Source: Membranipora membranacea
Taxonomy: Eukaryota; Bryozoa; Gymnolaemata; Cheilostomatida; Membraniporidae
DNA length: 64,000 nt
Direction: 5' to 3'
Assembly: GCA_914767715.1 (NCBI GenBank)
Contig: OU612073.1
Location: 21,886,001 to 21,950,000 of the forward strand
Part shown: positions 13,201-28,200 of the stretch, piece by piece
Layout of the letters: each line of letters opens with the position of its first letter
How positions within the stretch are numbered: the stretch's first letter is position 1
The notes under the pieces: model-generated
The model's input: the letters and a program-made list of their open reading frames with translations, nothing else
The model's database searches: none
What the model was told of the DNA's origin: nothing
Translations under genes and position numbers: made by a program

Positions 13201-16200
13201 CAGATGCTCTCCCTTTTGATAATGACATGTCCAAAAATCAGTTTACAATATACTTGTGTTATGTCTAAGAAACCTGCGTGCAAGAAGCGGTATTAAACTG
13301 ACCGGTTTTATTTGCAAAATGTGAGAAGAAATACGATGTATCATGATCATCGTCCAGGATAATGATAAGTTTAATTGGTAAATATAGTTGGAGATGTTTA
13401 AAGAGTACTTGGGCAATGGTAAGAGCAGTGTTTTCCAATTGTACAATTTCCTATGCTCTTATGCTACTAACTTTTATTTGAAGTCTGTGGAGGTAACTTT
13501 ACAGCAGAACGTGGAGCATTCAGCACACCCAGCCACCCAGACCCGTATCCCAGAGACGCAGAGTGTATCTGGTATCTAAATGCTGCTCCTGGTAACCAAA
13601 TTCAGCTTAGTTTTACGTGAGTATAAGTTATGTGTCGCGATATAACAATATTGATCAACTTGATTTGATAGCAAGTTGGTAGATTGATATGATAATTGCT
13701 TCTACAAAGTGGACAATATTTTGATATACGTAAAGGTTGTCATCTCTTATCCCATAGCGATAACATATGATGATGTCATTAAGATTGCAGGATCATTTTC
13801 TTAAGTTGGCATACCAATTGGCAATTATTGCTAAGTTCGAATTATCTGTCGTAGTACATACAATATCGAGATGTGACAACTCAATAGTTTTGATTATGAA
13901 TAATTTAACAATAATATTTGTGGCAAGTATGATTGTATGTTGTATATTGTTTCCCCCAACGTGCAGTAATTGTTTTTAAAAATGAACTACAATCTTTTAG
14001 CGAGTTTGACATAGAATACACAGAAGGATGTGACAAAGATTATGTGGAGATCAGAGATGGGAGAGACCCATCAATATCATTAGGCAGATACTGTGGTCAG
14101 ACTATACCCACAAATATATCTGTGGCTCAGTCAATGTATGTCAAGTTCAGATCTGACAAGACGAATCAACTGTCAGGATTCGCTGCCCAGTTTAGCGCTT
14201 GTGAGTATCTAGGACTTATGTTTTTTTAGCTTCATTTATGAATAAAACACTGCTGCATTGATGCAGAAAGTTGATGCTACTTTTTTGCTTGGGGAAAATT
14301 TGGTGGATTCTGGAGATTTACCTTTGCCGATCCTTGCCCTACTGAAACTAAAGCAATTTCACAACAGCATGATTTTGATGATTTGGATGTCGCGATGGCC
14401 TTGTGTTCTCCAGGAAGAGCCATCACTGACTTAGGATATAGCACAACAAACACTCAGATTCTGCGTTCACTAAGAGCACTGAAAATCTTCCTTATCCAAT
14501 AGACGTAATGTTCGGATGATAATAGATATTAGAATTCATAAAGCAATTATAACGTGAAACTGCAGGCACATACATGTTATGTTATAGTTACCTGAAATTC
14601 ACACCTTATTCACAGTAACAGGAGGTGATCTGTTTGGTAATACTGGTCAGCTTGCCTCTCCGCTGTATCCAGAGAACTACCCACACAATGTTGAACATAC
14701 CTGGAGTATTATCGTGGATCAGGGCAAGAAAGTCGCAATTGAGTTTGTCGACCTTGATATCGAAACGGGATCTACATGCCAATCTGACTACCTAAAGGTA
14801 AACTGACTTTCAGTGAACCATGTGAGTGAGTAATCAATGAAACTTAATACCTCCAGAATCAGCCAAGTATTATATTGATCTGAGGTGAAGTTCTTTGACA
14901 CAGTTTTCTGTGACTTCTGTGGGAAAGCATTTTTGAAAATTAGTCTCAAAGACTCATTTACCAGGTACCTCTCTCTTCAATAATGACAAATATGACTCCT
15001 CAATTACCTTCCACTCCTTCAGTTTCTGGATGGACCAGCAGACAACGGACCACCAGAGCTGATGAAGATTTGTGGTACAGACCTACCTGAGCCATTCACT
15101 AGTGCGGGTAATGTGATGACAGTGGTCTTTCATACTGATGGTGTATCTACTGGTAGAGGTTTCCTCTTCAACTGGACTGCTGTTAACCAAACAACCCTTG
15201 GACCAGGTACCACTCCAGATAAATGTTTGCTTTGATACGTTATATACGTTATTGTGTGGGTTGAGTGATTAGGTTTATCAGGCTCTATTTTTTATCACTG
15301 GTAATATCGATACTAAACTGATGGTGATCTCGAGAATTCAATTAGTGTGAAGACTGGGACTTTATAAATGTAGTTTCTCCAAAATTTAGTTTAACCTCTG
15401 AATCGTAAAATGATTGTCATATTTTGATAACTTTCATGTTCTTTCAGCTGAATGTCAGTTTAATTTAGTTGCCACGGATACTGCTCAGAATTTGACTTCA
15501 CCTAACTGGCCTGAAAATTACGAGAATAACATGGAGTGTATATGGACAATAAGATCACAAGGAGGAGAAAGGATTGCCCTATCAATCTTATCACTAGACA
15601 TTGAGGCCTCCGAAACATGTCTGTATGACTCCCTAAATATCTACGAAGGTATGTTTAAACTATGGGATTTTCAAATTTCATTTCATTCTCCTCGCTCATT
15701 TAAAAAAAAGACATACTATATAAGACATAATACAAAATACATAATACATACTACGTATTACATATTACGTACGTATCACATATTATGTTTTACATTTTAC
15801 ATATTGCACATCACACACTGAATAAAAATCTTATCATAGAATGGAAATAGTATCATGACATCATGCAGTTAGAACACTCAACACAAGGACTCATCTGACA
15901 TTGATCTGATTGGCTGTCCCTATACTAGCATGAATAACATAGCCTGGGAAATTGACTTCTTGACAAAACTGCAGACAGTAATAAAATGCCTTCAACATCA
16001 TTCTGCGCATGCTCAGCTCTGGGCATGAGCTGATCTCTGCAAAATTGAGCCTCGGAATTCCGAAGCCATCTGATTGGCTACCTGCTCTGGTGGCACACTC
16101 TCAAACGCGTGCGGAATTGTTAGAAAGAGTTATCTTCTATTGTCACTATTAGCTAAATTTGACTGGCAATTTATGCAGGGGATGTCCTATCTCCCCAGAC

Positions 16201-19200
16201 CAAAATTGCAATTAGAACCCAGACTAAACTCATTATTCTTGCACATGCGCAAATTCAAGTCACGCATGATACATACTTAGCCTTACGACATTCTCTTTGT
16301 GGTAATGATACCCTAGTTTATCAGTGATCTACATGCCCAGTCAGATCACGAGAGTCAGTATGCTTCAACATTGATGATTTGGGCTTTTTTCTAGAATGCT
16401 ACTAGGGACTGGCTATTTTTGCAAGCCCATTGTTTGGCAAAAGATAGCTAATAACGCTATTCCGGATATGGAATTCAATGATATCATCATAAACATATAA
16501 GTACTTAGGTATTTATATGTTTATGGATATCACATATTTCATACTACATATAGCCAATGTGTTGGCTCTGATTGGCTCAGTGTAGTGAATCCTGTCAATC
16601 AGAGCCAACACATTGGCTAGGTTGAATTTTGCATATAGCGACAAGACAAGTCAAGTCAAGACTAAATCGATTATGTAAATTCAAACATTTTGTTTGCATT
16701 CACCACCTGTTGTGCAAAATAATATTAGGTATACAATTGAGCTCGGTCGATATTGAATTTTGAGCAGAAATTGAAAATTTGTTATTTTCAGGAGTTTCAG
16801 GACTGGAATCTTTAGCTTCCAGACTACTAGATGATTCTGAAGAAGATCCTACCGGGCTATTGGATACTAAGTGTGGTAGAATAATTACCGAACAACCCCC
16901 GATTTTATCTAACAAGGACAGTATATGGCTTAAGTTCACATCTGATGTTGGTGTTACAAGACAAGGATTCCAACTCCAATTTAAGACGAGTATGTGAATG
17001 TTATAACAACTTATTACAAATGAATAAACAATTTTTCCTATTTTACCAGAGTTGAGTCAACAAATAATCCGAAGAAATTAAAAGTGGATGATTAACAAGG
17101 CTACCACAAGTGTATGATGATAGATTTTGCGTTGAGCAATCACAGTTGTCTGGCAGTGCTTAAAATTGTGAAGAGCTTGGATTTCCCTGCACGATGTGTC
17201 ATAACGCCTGAATAACCGTTTTGAAGTGCTTCCATATTGTTGACTGGCTGAACTTTCTTCATCATACTCTTCTTGTTTATCGATCAGCTTGTGGAGGAAC
17301 GCTGACTGATTCTCAAGGCACAATTCTCTCTCCTAACAACCCAAATGTATACCCAGTGAACTCGAGCTGCCAGTGGCTGATTCAAGTTACTGAAGGCAGA
17401 ACCATAGAACTGACAGTGGAGAGCTTCAGTCTACCCAACTCTAATAACTGCACTGGTGACAGGCTCCGGGTAAGGAACATTAGTGTGATACAAACATCCA
17501 CACCATACTTGATGTACTGATTGTAGAGTGATTATCAATGCTCGAAGATCACTCAACCTGTGTTCAGTTGCTACATATTTTTAAAACATTTATAACTCTA
17601 AATATAAACCAATAAGTTTTCGGCTTTGTGCCTAGAAGACAGCTTTTGAAGATCTCAATTTGGTGATGGTGAGTGTAATGTAAATTACAGATTTTGAACG
17701 GTGACAACGAAGATTCGCCATCTATAGAAACTGACTGGGCTTATTGTGGTAATAATCTTACTGCCAATAGAACATTTGGCTCTGCCTCCAACTCTATGTG
17801 GGTTGAGTTTATATCTGACTCAAGCCAGGATACCATTGGAAATTTCAGACTCTCGTATGCGGAGGTAAGATTCGGTCATCAAAGGAATCAGAGAATATTA
17901 TGACCTCCAAGCAGAAATATAATTATTTCTAAATCTTGGTCTGATACACACTTCCAAATCAATGACAAAATATGGGTAATGATAATGAACTTATGCCATT
18001 AGCTTGTCTTAGAAATCTTTTTGTCTTCGCAGGGAGATTGTATTCTCCCCAACCAAAAAAACAAACTCAGCTTGTCATCAAGACAAGTTTTTATCGGATA
18101 ATAACTGAAGCTATTTCTCATTTATTTTGGTGCAAAGTCTCACATTTCCAAGGTTTGAAAAATTGATTCAACCCCATAGACATAATAATAAACCTAGACA
18201 GGAAACTATATGGAGCATTAGCATTGAGGCATTTAATTATGGGCGACGTAACAACATTGGAAGGTGTAGAAGCGATGATGCTATCATTTATTTACTGTCC
18301 ACAATCCAGGTTTTTTGTTGATAACTCGATCAATTTGATCGGATTTTGAGTTTGAAAATTACAATTGTGGACAGTAACTCAATGATATATATATATATAT
18401 ATATATACTTTATTATTGCCGATCAAAGGCAATGATAGCATCATTGCTTCTACACCTTCCGAATTCGTAACGTCGTGCCTCACGTCAGCTGTATAGAGTG
18501 TCTTGTCTAGGTTTATTATTAGTCTATGTTCAACCCTCATAAAACACCACATAAAATAGAGCTCTCATTCTCCTCAATGTTCTGGTGAAAACTGGCCGGA
18601 GTTTATGCACTCAAACTGTTGAAGCTTTGTTGTATATAGTATCTTAGTTATACTCTCAGCTTTTTCAGTGGAAACAGTAGGTCATTATGTGAGCTAGATC
18701 AACAAGCAATCATGGTTAAGCTCTGTCAGAAAACATCGGTTACCTGCTTATAACAGCAACTCTGGAGCCCGTAATGTGTTCTATTCGATTATTCACTTTC
18801 TTTAGGAAACCATTGTGTGCGGAGGAAACCTTATTGTGCCGGATGACGATAACTTCATAGGCTCCTTTTCATCTCCTGGGTACGGGGAGGAAAATTACCC
18901 CCACAATATCGAATGTGTGTGGATCATAACAGCTCCATCCAATACAAGAATTCAACTCAATTTCCCGGTGTTTGATCTGGAAAGTGGCTTCACAGAATTG
19001 TAAGACCATTCTTGTAATATTGGGTTAAGGCAGCCAAATTTACTATTTCAGTTCTACATCAGTTATCAATTTTCCAGCGTCACCAACCTTGCACCCTAAA
19101 AAAACATTTGGATATCTTTGCTCTTTGTAATTCATGTTCCTTTCTATTGGCTGTGGTGGTTGGATTGAACTTTATTTTACTGTCAAGTTTTATCATGATG

Positions 19201-22200
19201 TGATTAATCATAGGCTTCTCAGTCATCAGTGCCTTTGGAAACTGGAGGCAGAAATTCTCCATAGTGATCTTAGTTTGCTTGCACTGTGACTATTGTATAT
19301 GATCCAGCATGGAATTATTAAGGAATTCTTTCATGCTTGATTTTTTTTCCTCTTCAGTTATTTACTAAATTCTTGATAACGAGTCAATACAAGCCAAGTG
19401 TACAATGTATTTCATGGGGTCTCCTCATCACATATATCCCTCTTTTGACAAAAAAAGATAACAAATAATGATATTTGAAGCTGTTTCTGGGACTATCTTG
19501 AGATACAAGATGGAAGCAATGAGGACAGCCCTGAATTAGCTAAAATATGTGGATCAAAACGAGTATCTTCTCTCAAAAGTACCTCTAATACGATGAGACT
19601 TAGACTTATAACTGATGGAATTACAAATAAAGGGGGATTCCACATCACATACAAAAAAGGTGAGTAGTACAGACCCGTAGTTCTAGGGAAGGCAGAGAGG
19701 CACTGCCTCCCCTAGAAAGCTAAATGAAGTGGTATTAAAACACTGTTATTGAGTAATCCATGTCAGAATCAGCTCCTCCGGGAATTCTATTTGCTAATTA
19801 TATACATTGAAGTGCTTTGGGAGGAGCTTACAGCACACCTCCCAGTAGTAGGTTTATGGGAGGAGCTTACAGCACACCTCCCAGTAGTAGGTCTATGGGA
19901 GGAGCTTACAGCACACCTCCAGTAGTAGGTCTATGGGAGGAGCTTACAGCACACCTCCCAGTAGTAGTTCTATGCATTATTTCTGCCAGTATTTACTATC
20001 AAAGATAAGATAACTGTTCCTGAGAAGTATATACATTTTCATTGGTGAGTGTGAGAAAGCCTCTTCCTCAGCGCCTTGCTCTATATAAACAATCCATACG
20101 CAACATCAAAACTTATGATTTTCTGAGTGCATCTATGCCCATATATCTATGATTGCAGATGATTGTGGGGGTACTCTGGTCGGAGCTAGCGGCCAAATAC
20201 AATCACCACTGTATCCAAATAACTATCCTAATGACAGTAACTGCGAGTGGTTTATACAGGGGCCTCTTGGAAGCTTCCTGCAAATCAACTTCACACAATT
20301 TAGGCTGAGCAACAATTCCAAGCCTGAAAACTGTACAGATCAAGATAGTCTCAGTATCTACAACAGAAACAGCTTCGGTAATAAGATAGAAATAAGCTGG
20401 GTGGTATTCAAAGAACATCTGTGGGACTTCAGTTCTGGTTCTGAAAATATAACCGTAACATGAGGCATCCACCCACCAACAGCGGGGCTACTTGCAATTA
20501 CTCAATCACTGAAAAACCTCTTCTGCTCTTTTGGTAATGATCCAAACAGTATTCTGTAAAGATAATCTATGAACCTGGAAGCTGACTTTGGGACATGGCA
20601 GTTATTATTTTATGAAATGTTTCACCAACTAGTCATCCGAAAGTTTTGTGTATTTTAGGAAACATAACTGATATGATAGGGCGTTATTGTGGTGGGAGTG
20701 CTCCGACAGATATCAGGACAGATGACAGCAGGGCATATATCAACTTTAGAGCTAACTCTGGAGATAGCTACCCAGGATTCTCACTTAACTTTTATGCCAG
20801 CGAAGAGAGTGAGTAAATGATAGACACCCTTAAGCCATTATGCCTTTGACAAGATGAACTCATAACCCCAGAAATGTGTTGCACACTTGATGAATGGTTT
20901 GCGGCCGGTTAATACCTGACCTGGTTTATCTCTCAACCAGGAACATCACATGAAAATGTGCATTTCAAATTTAAACCCAAGCCCATAGAATATAATGTCG
21001 GTGTGTAACCTTATTCAAGTTGTGACACTATTCCTCTTCATTACTTTAGGTTGTGGGGGTGAGCTTACAACCCCGACTGGGACAATTCAATCACCAGGCT
21101 ACCCAGGCTATGATCGTCACGGGAGAGTTTGTACATGGAAATTAACGGTACCTTATGGAAAGAGGATCACTCTCACTTTTATTGATCTCTTCTTTGAAGC
21201 TAACAAAAATTTTGGCTCGGATCTTGGCTTCTGCTTCTACGATAGTCTAACGGTAATTTTTTTCTGTTTAGACCAAGCAAACATGGTACAATAAATATCC
21301 AGATTTTGATCAGTGTATTGTCTCTGCATGGCTCGTTTGCAAACAGAATGGTTTATTGGTATTTATTTCTATTCTTGCTCATTCCATAAAAATAAAAATG
21401 CTGTCTTAGTTTGGATACGATTTGTAATTGTCAATCCTTCTTTGATTTCCTCTTTGTTCTTTGTTTGTAGGTAATTAATGGGCACTTAGAGAATTCACCA
21501 ACAATAGGGGAATATTGCGGTAATAAGACTGTGCAGACCCTTGAAGCAAGCGGTAATAAGATGCAGATTCGATTCAGAGGAGACGGCAGAAACGCAGGAT
21601 TCAAAATCGCATATACATCAGACAAAGACGCACGTTCGTCATACTTATTTCATCAAAAGTATTACCAAACACAACTCTGACATTATGAATTTTGTCATTG
21701 TGTTAGGCCTTTGGCCGTTGCATGTATTACTGGAGTAGGAATTAAATAAGTAAACACAGTGCAATTGATCTTTACCAATTCCAGATATTTCCTGATCCTA
21801 TCACTTTATATAAGCATCATCAATGTACACATTGTGCTTGCTCAAGTGAGCAAACCATGAAGTAAGTTACAAATGCTATACCATGCACTAATTTTTCTTA
21901 TGCAGTTTGCGGAGGACTTATAAAACCATCATCAGGGGAGGTTGGACACATTCTTACTCCAGGATATCAAGAGACTATTATGCCAGCTACTGACAACATT
22001 AATCTTACAGGTATGTATTATTTGTTGGTGTGGTAACAATTTTTCCAGTTTTTAGCTTTATGCAACTAGATGCTGCCTCATCGTGATGAGTGTAAGTTTT
22101 AATTTGATACATGCCAGTTTAGGACCACTTCCTGAACTCTCTTCATTCACTGGTTCAGATCTCTAATATGCACTTCAGTCTCCAGAACATATATAAACCC

Positions 22201-25200
22201 TCAGTACAAGAACTTACAGCCCTGTTTAGGGGAAACTAAAACATATTCACTTAATCACTCAATAAAATGATGAGTCAGCAAAAAATTCCTTATTGGTCGA
22301 TGGTGATGACAATTCAGTTTTGGTGTTCAGCATGACAGAACAAACTATATACATAACTCTTTATTATCAACTTTATTCTTTTAGTAGTAATAGTAATAGT
22401 AACAGCGCTCGACTTTGCAGTAACTTAGAAGTACCTTCATTTATGACAATTGCTCCAATAATTAGATCTATTTCAACAAAAACCAGACATAATAGATATT
22501 CATCTGTCTGCATGGATTATTAGTTCAAATTTTATTCATTTTACTGCAGAACTGGTTTCTGCACAAATGCCATCATGCATTATTTTGGAATATCTCTGCC
22601 GGTTTTTTTGTATTTGGGTCTTTTCTTCAGGTCACTATCCAAATTTGACACAGTGTGAGTGGTTGATAGAAGGAGACTCCGCCTTAAACCACTCTATCAT
22701 TCTCAAATTTGAGCCACAAAGGTTTAAACTGGAGCACAATGGCGGATGTCATAATGACTTTCTATCAATTAAGGAAGGTGAGTATTCCTCAGTTGCCTTT
22801 ATTGTACAGGAATAAGAAACAAATTGAAACTCAACCTATTGAACATAGATATTGAGATTATTTAGTAGCAGATTTTTTATGACAGTTTTAATTTTCTTGT
22901 TTATCTCCTCACTTTTGTGTCTGGAGTGCATGACCTTGGATGGAAATGCTATTGTGTTAACAGAACAGGTTTTTTGAAGTTGCACATCCATTGAATGGAA
23001 ATTTAGAATCCATTGGTGGCTCAATAAGGTTTGTCTTTGTAGGAATTACATCTAATGGGCGAGATGTTGGCAAGTTCTGTGGTAATTTTACCAACAGTGT
23101 ACCCAAAGTTGTTTCTGTGCCTGGTGATCAAATGTGGCTAGCTTTTGTCTCTGGTGAATCGGAAACAAGTCATGAAGGATTCAACATTACATATCAGTTT
23201 GCACGTAAGTTTTTGATGATATATTTGACGATGAATATTTTTGTCATAATAAGAGTAGCTTTGCATTTGTTACTCTCAAACACCGACGGAACATCAAGGA
23301 AGCGTTTGCAAAAGGCAGGAGATTGATTGGCTGAAAATGAGCAACGTCAAGACTTGGTGTTGCCATCAACTCTGAATAATTGTAAGCAGTGAGAAAAAAA
23401 TACCAAACAACTGCCTGCTATCCTCTTTTCAATCTGTGAGGAGTAGTTTGGATTATTAGCGAAACGAGGTAGAACTCCGTGCACAAAAATAAACTGACAA
23501 TATGCACTGAGGGCTGCAAGTGATGGATTGCGATGCTCATCAACACACAGGGGTGGCTTCATGCTGCTGGGGCCGGCCACGAGGAGGCTGTACTAGATGA
23601 AGGCCTCGAAACAGCGCTTGGTTGATGGTTTCTAGCTGAAGACCTGTGTGTTGTGCAGTGGTATGCGCACGACTATATGTTGTATCGCATGATGAAAGAC
23701 GTTCCATTAAAGAGCCTCAATTTAAACTTTTAGCATGTGGTGGTGTCTTGGAAAGCAACTGGGGAGTCATAACATCACCTAACTATCCAAGCAATTATGA
23801 CCATGATATCGGATGTGCATGGGAGATTATTGTTGAGGATGGTGCCCAAATTGAGGTAAGGGGCAAAGGGATGGAAGGAGAGAAAACTGAGCGAATGGAT
23901 GAATTATTCTTAGAATGGCACTATAAGCTGGTCATCCGTTTGATAACGGTTCTCGAAGCGTATTATCATAAACATCAGCCCCAAGACTTTCAAAAATTCA
24001 AATTAAAAAATAATTATTCCATGTGATTCCGGAGTTAAAGACTATGAATTATCATCTTGTCATTCACCAGCATGCCTAGATCAATGTCCCATATATGTAA
24101 CACGGTTTAAACTACAATACATGAACGGAAAACAAAACTGGAAATAAATGAATGTAGGGATGGGAACACAAAATAGACTGTTTTTTCTGATCTTTTCTGT
24201 ATGCTTGCATTGTCTTGGTTATAACAGATGCAATTAAATACCTTTTTATTATGTATCAAACCCTTATTCATGACTTTAGATCACTGTTGATGAGTTCAGT
24301 CTGGAAAGAACTACAAACTGTAATTACGACTACCTAGCTATCTTCAACGGAGGCTCACATTCATCACCGCGCATAGCCACTCTGTGCCAGAGTGACACAG
24401 TCGGTAGACAGTACATCTCTGCTACCAACCGGCTCAGACTAGAATTTGTGTCAGATTACAGCACCAGTGACAAAGGATTTTCTCTCTCCTACAAAATTAG
24501 GCAGCAAGGTGAGACTGATGACTCTTTCAAAAAGTAGTAGATGATGCGAATTATTATTGCCATATCCAACCTTTCACATTCATATAAGGAAAGCTGCGTT
24601 TGACCCTTGCTAAGTTGAGAATGGCTACTTTATGATCAGCTCAGTCAAGTCAAGTCAAGCCACAAATTTCATTGACGAGTCATGAGACAAGTCAAGTCTG
24701 CTATAAATGACTCACAAGATGCTAATCCATATACAATATCTCAGCCTTGTTTTATATAGTGTTGGCTTGCCTTCTTGATCAAAATAAAAATAATTTCAGG
24801 TTTCAAACTAGTTTCTATCCATATCGTACATATATATATATTACATATTATAATTATACTAAATTAAAACTGTCCTACCGTTATTACTCTTAGTTCGGCT
24901 TTCATCAGGAAACCATTTGATATGAGGCTGCTGCTGCCACTCTAATCATCTGCTGATGTGTGACTCAACACTAAAGTTTGAATTAATACAGTTATCATGT
25001 CCATGTCTCACTCAGTATGAAATTGAAATTCAGTTTTAGCAATTTGAAAATTGTTAAGGCAGCATATTGGCTTAAAAGAAACTTTATTGAAGTCGTCCAA
25101 TTGTTTTTAGTCAAGTCAGGTAAAATGCAGGACCATGTAAAGTCAATTCTGGTCACATAATCAACTAAGCCAAGTCAAGTCACATTTGCATAAATTCCAG

Positions 25201-28200
25201 TCAAGTGGTGACTTGCAACTTGACTTGAAACAAGAGTGACTTTATATCACCTCTGACATTCAAATCAAATCTTTAATTATATCACAGGCTGTGGAGGTAT
25301 ATTCACTGATCTTACTGGGAACATCTCCTCACAGAATTACCCAGCTAACTATACAAACAGGATAGAGTGTTACTGGGACATTATGCTACCTCCAGGTTAC
25401 ACAGTCATATTGCAGAACAATGGGACATTTGATATTGAGTCCGGGAGCGCAGGTGGAACAGACTGTGGATACGATTCCATTGAGTTTTTCAATGTAGACC
25501 AACATGGTATTCAGGTGAGTTATAGCTGAAAAGTTTGGGATGTTTTATGCGTCCAGCATTTCTCTATAACAAACCATCAGAGGAGCATGTTGTTAAAAGA
25601 AATTTATTTATACAACGTATTACCATAAATATGTATACATTGTTATACTAAAAGCATCACTACATCAAAAAGCTCTATGAAAACTGCAATTCTCTGTCAA
25701 ATTTTTTATTGAAAACCTTCATAGTCATAGTTTTTATTATAGACAAGCCTAGGAGATAGATATTGTGGTCAAACACCGCCACCCACTCAAACCTCCCTTG
25801 GTAACCACATGAGGTTAAAGTTCAAGTCAGATCCTTGGATTAATGGAACAGGATTCAATATGAAATGGACTGCAGGTGAGTTACTTTTCTGGTTCCTAAG
25901 CTAACTAACACAAACTAGTCTTCTGGCTTTGTCAAGTGATTTTCTGACTAATGTTTCATTATGAATTATGTGTTTTCTTTTCGGGAAAAATCAGTGATAA
26001 ATATTACAGTTTTAACGGATTAGCTATTATCTTGTGATATAACACTTATTACTGCATTATTTCTCAATTTTTTTCCTAGTTAATCCTCCCTCGTTTTGGA
26101 AAACATTCTCGCTCTGAATTGGTATCCCAAAAAAGAATTTACCACTTCCTCAGCTGTGGTGTGCCGTTTTTTGCAAACGTATAATTCGTATAATAACCTG
26201 TTTCAGGCTGTGGAGGAACCTTTGATGATGACACTGGAATTATCTTCTCCCCTGGTTATCCGAACAACTACCAGCTTGAAATGATATGCGACTATTACAT
26301 ATCTGCAAGTCCAGATCAGTTCATAACCCTGCAGTTTGGCGACTCTGACTTCAGACTTGAGTGTAAGTTGTTTGACATGCTGATTCAGTGCTATAAAGTG
26401 TGGTGCTTTTGTGTTCAATCATATCAGGTATAATATTTGGTAACATATATATACGTCTTGTTTCTAATAATAACTTTTTCGTGTGACTGCAATGTTTTGG
26501 GATTAGTATCACTTTGTGTCTGATAAACCGTAATCTTATTTTAGCTGCACATGATTGTGGTTACGATTCAGTATCAATCTTTGAGGGCTCCGAGAACGGC
26601 ACTAGCAAAGGTAAATTCTGCGGTCTGACAGCGCCAGAAGCAGTAACTACGCATGGTTCAATGCTGGTTAGATTTGAGTCTGATGAGGTTGTATCAGACG
26701 ATGGATGGAAGGCTACCTTTGTCAGATCAGGTGAGGTTTTAGATTGTGTTATTGGTCTTCTGTTGGTATACTAACTTTGAGATCTTGAGGTATGATTCGA
26801 GCGACAAACCAAACCAAATTTGCAATTTCTAGTTTTGAAAATTGAAGTCTGAGTCCTTTCACCTGAATTAAAGGCAATGAAGATTTCCAAAGTGAAAACA
26901 GACCCGTTTCATCAAACATATCACAGTTGTTCATATTTGATTTAGATTGCGGCGGTTACATTAATGGATCATCTGGTTTACTGAAGAGCCCAACACACCC
27001 AGTAGATTATCATCATAACATGAACTGTACCTGGGTGATTGAAGTGTCTGACAACCAGACTGTCAAACTGAGGTCAGTTTCATTTAGTCTATTTATGTTC
27101 GTTTGATCACCAAAAATAACAAAGACCTCTTTTCCTTCTCGATTTTTAGAAAACTATAATACCGGAAATATGTTTGGACATTTCAGGTTTGAAGATTTTG
27201 ATGTTGAGTCAAGTGCTAGTGGCAACTGTCAGTATGACTACCTAGCCGTATATGATGGTCCTACTATCGATTCGGCTTCATTAATTGGTCGATATTGTGG
27301 TGATGTGTTACCTGACAACGTGAAGTCTACATCTAATACCATGGTTGTTCAGTTTAAGACAGATGCTATGGTGGCAAAGGGCGGATTCAGAGCCGTCTAT
27401 CAGGAAGCTTATGGTGAGAGGGCATGAAACTTAGTTAGCAAGTTATAACACAGATATTTGTATACTGCCTCTATATTGACATAATCAACTATCCTTACTG
27501 AAGGTGTTCTATGCTTCAATAAAAATGGGAGGTCAGAAAGGTTATGAGGTGTTTCAAAGGTTTGTGGACCATCAATCACATTAAATTCAACGAAAGATCG
27601 TATTCTGACTTATTTTTACATTTCCTATGACCTAAAACCAGTTGTGTTGTAGGACCAGCGCTTGGATGCGGTAGTAAATTTAACAGCACAAGCGGTACCA
27701 TCACACCAGTGCTTGACTCAAAGAAGATGTACCTGCCAAATCTGGATTGTGTGTGGGTCATTACAGTACCAGATAACAAAGTCATCGCTGTTAACTTGAC
27801 TCATGTTAATATAGAGGCTGGCTTGAGCTCTGGAAATGGGTGTAACTATGATGGCCTGGAGGTGAGATATTGCGACGATTCGTCAGTCGCGGTCACTGCG
27901 TGTTCAACTAAGAACCCTTGGGCATTTTATTTTTCGATAATCAAGTTGCATGCTTTATAAAATAAAGCTGAAATTTTGAGTTTGGTCACAAACTAATACA
28001 CATCACCCATAAATCACATTTCTCACCATCTGAGGATAATGAAAGGATAACCAAAGATGTCCTACAATCCTAAAGCAACATTGTTTTGTAATCCAAATTT
28101 AGCTGAGAGATGGCATAACATCACAAGATCAAAAGCTGACATCGAATATATGTGGAAATACAACAGACAGATACCTCATATCCTCCTTCAATATGCTGAG

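Noticed and set aside
18386-18408. Independent (TA)n microsatellite
   Set aside because: It is internal to MITE family A copy 1 and needs no separate explanation.
24635-25255. A complete MITE built of tcaag repeats
   Set aside because: I could not find matching termini or a target duplication, so only a repeat-rich region is reported.
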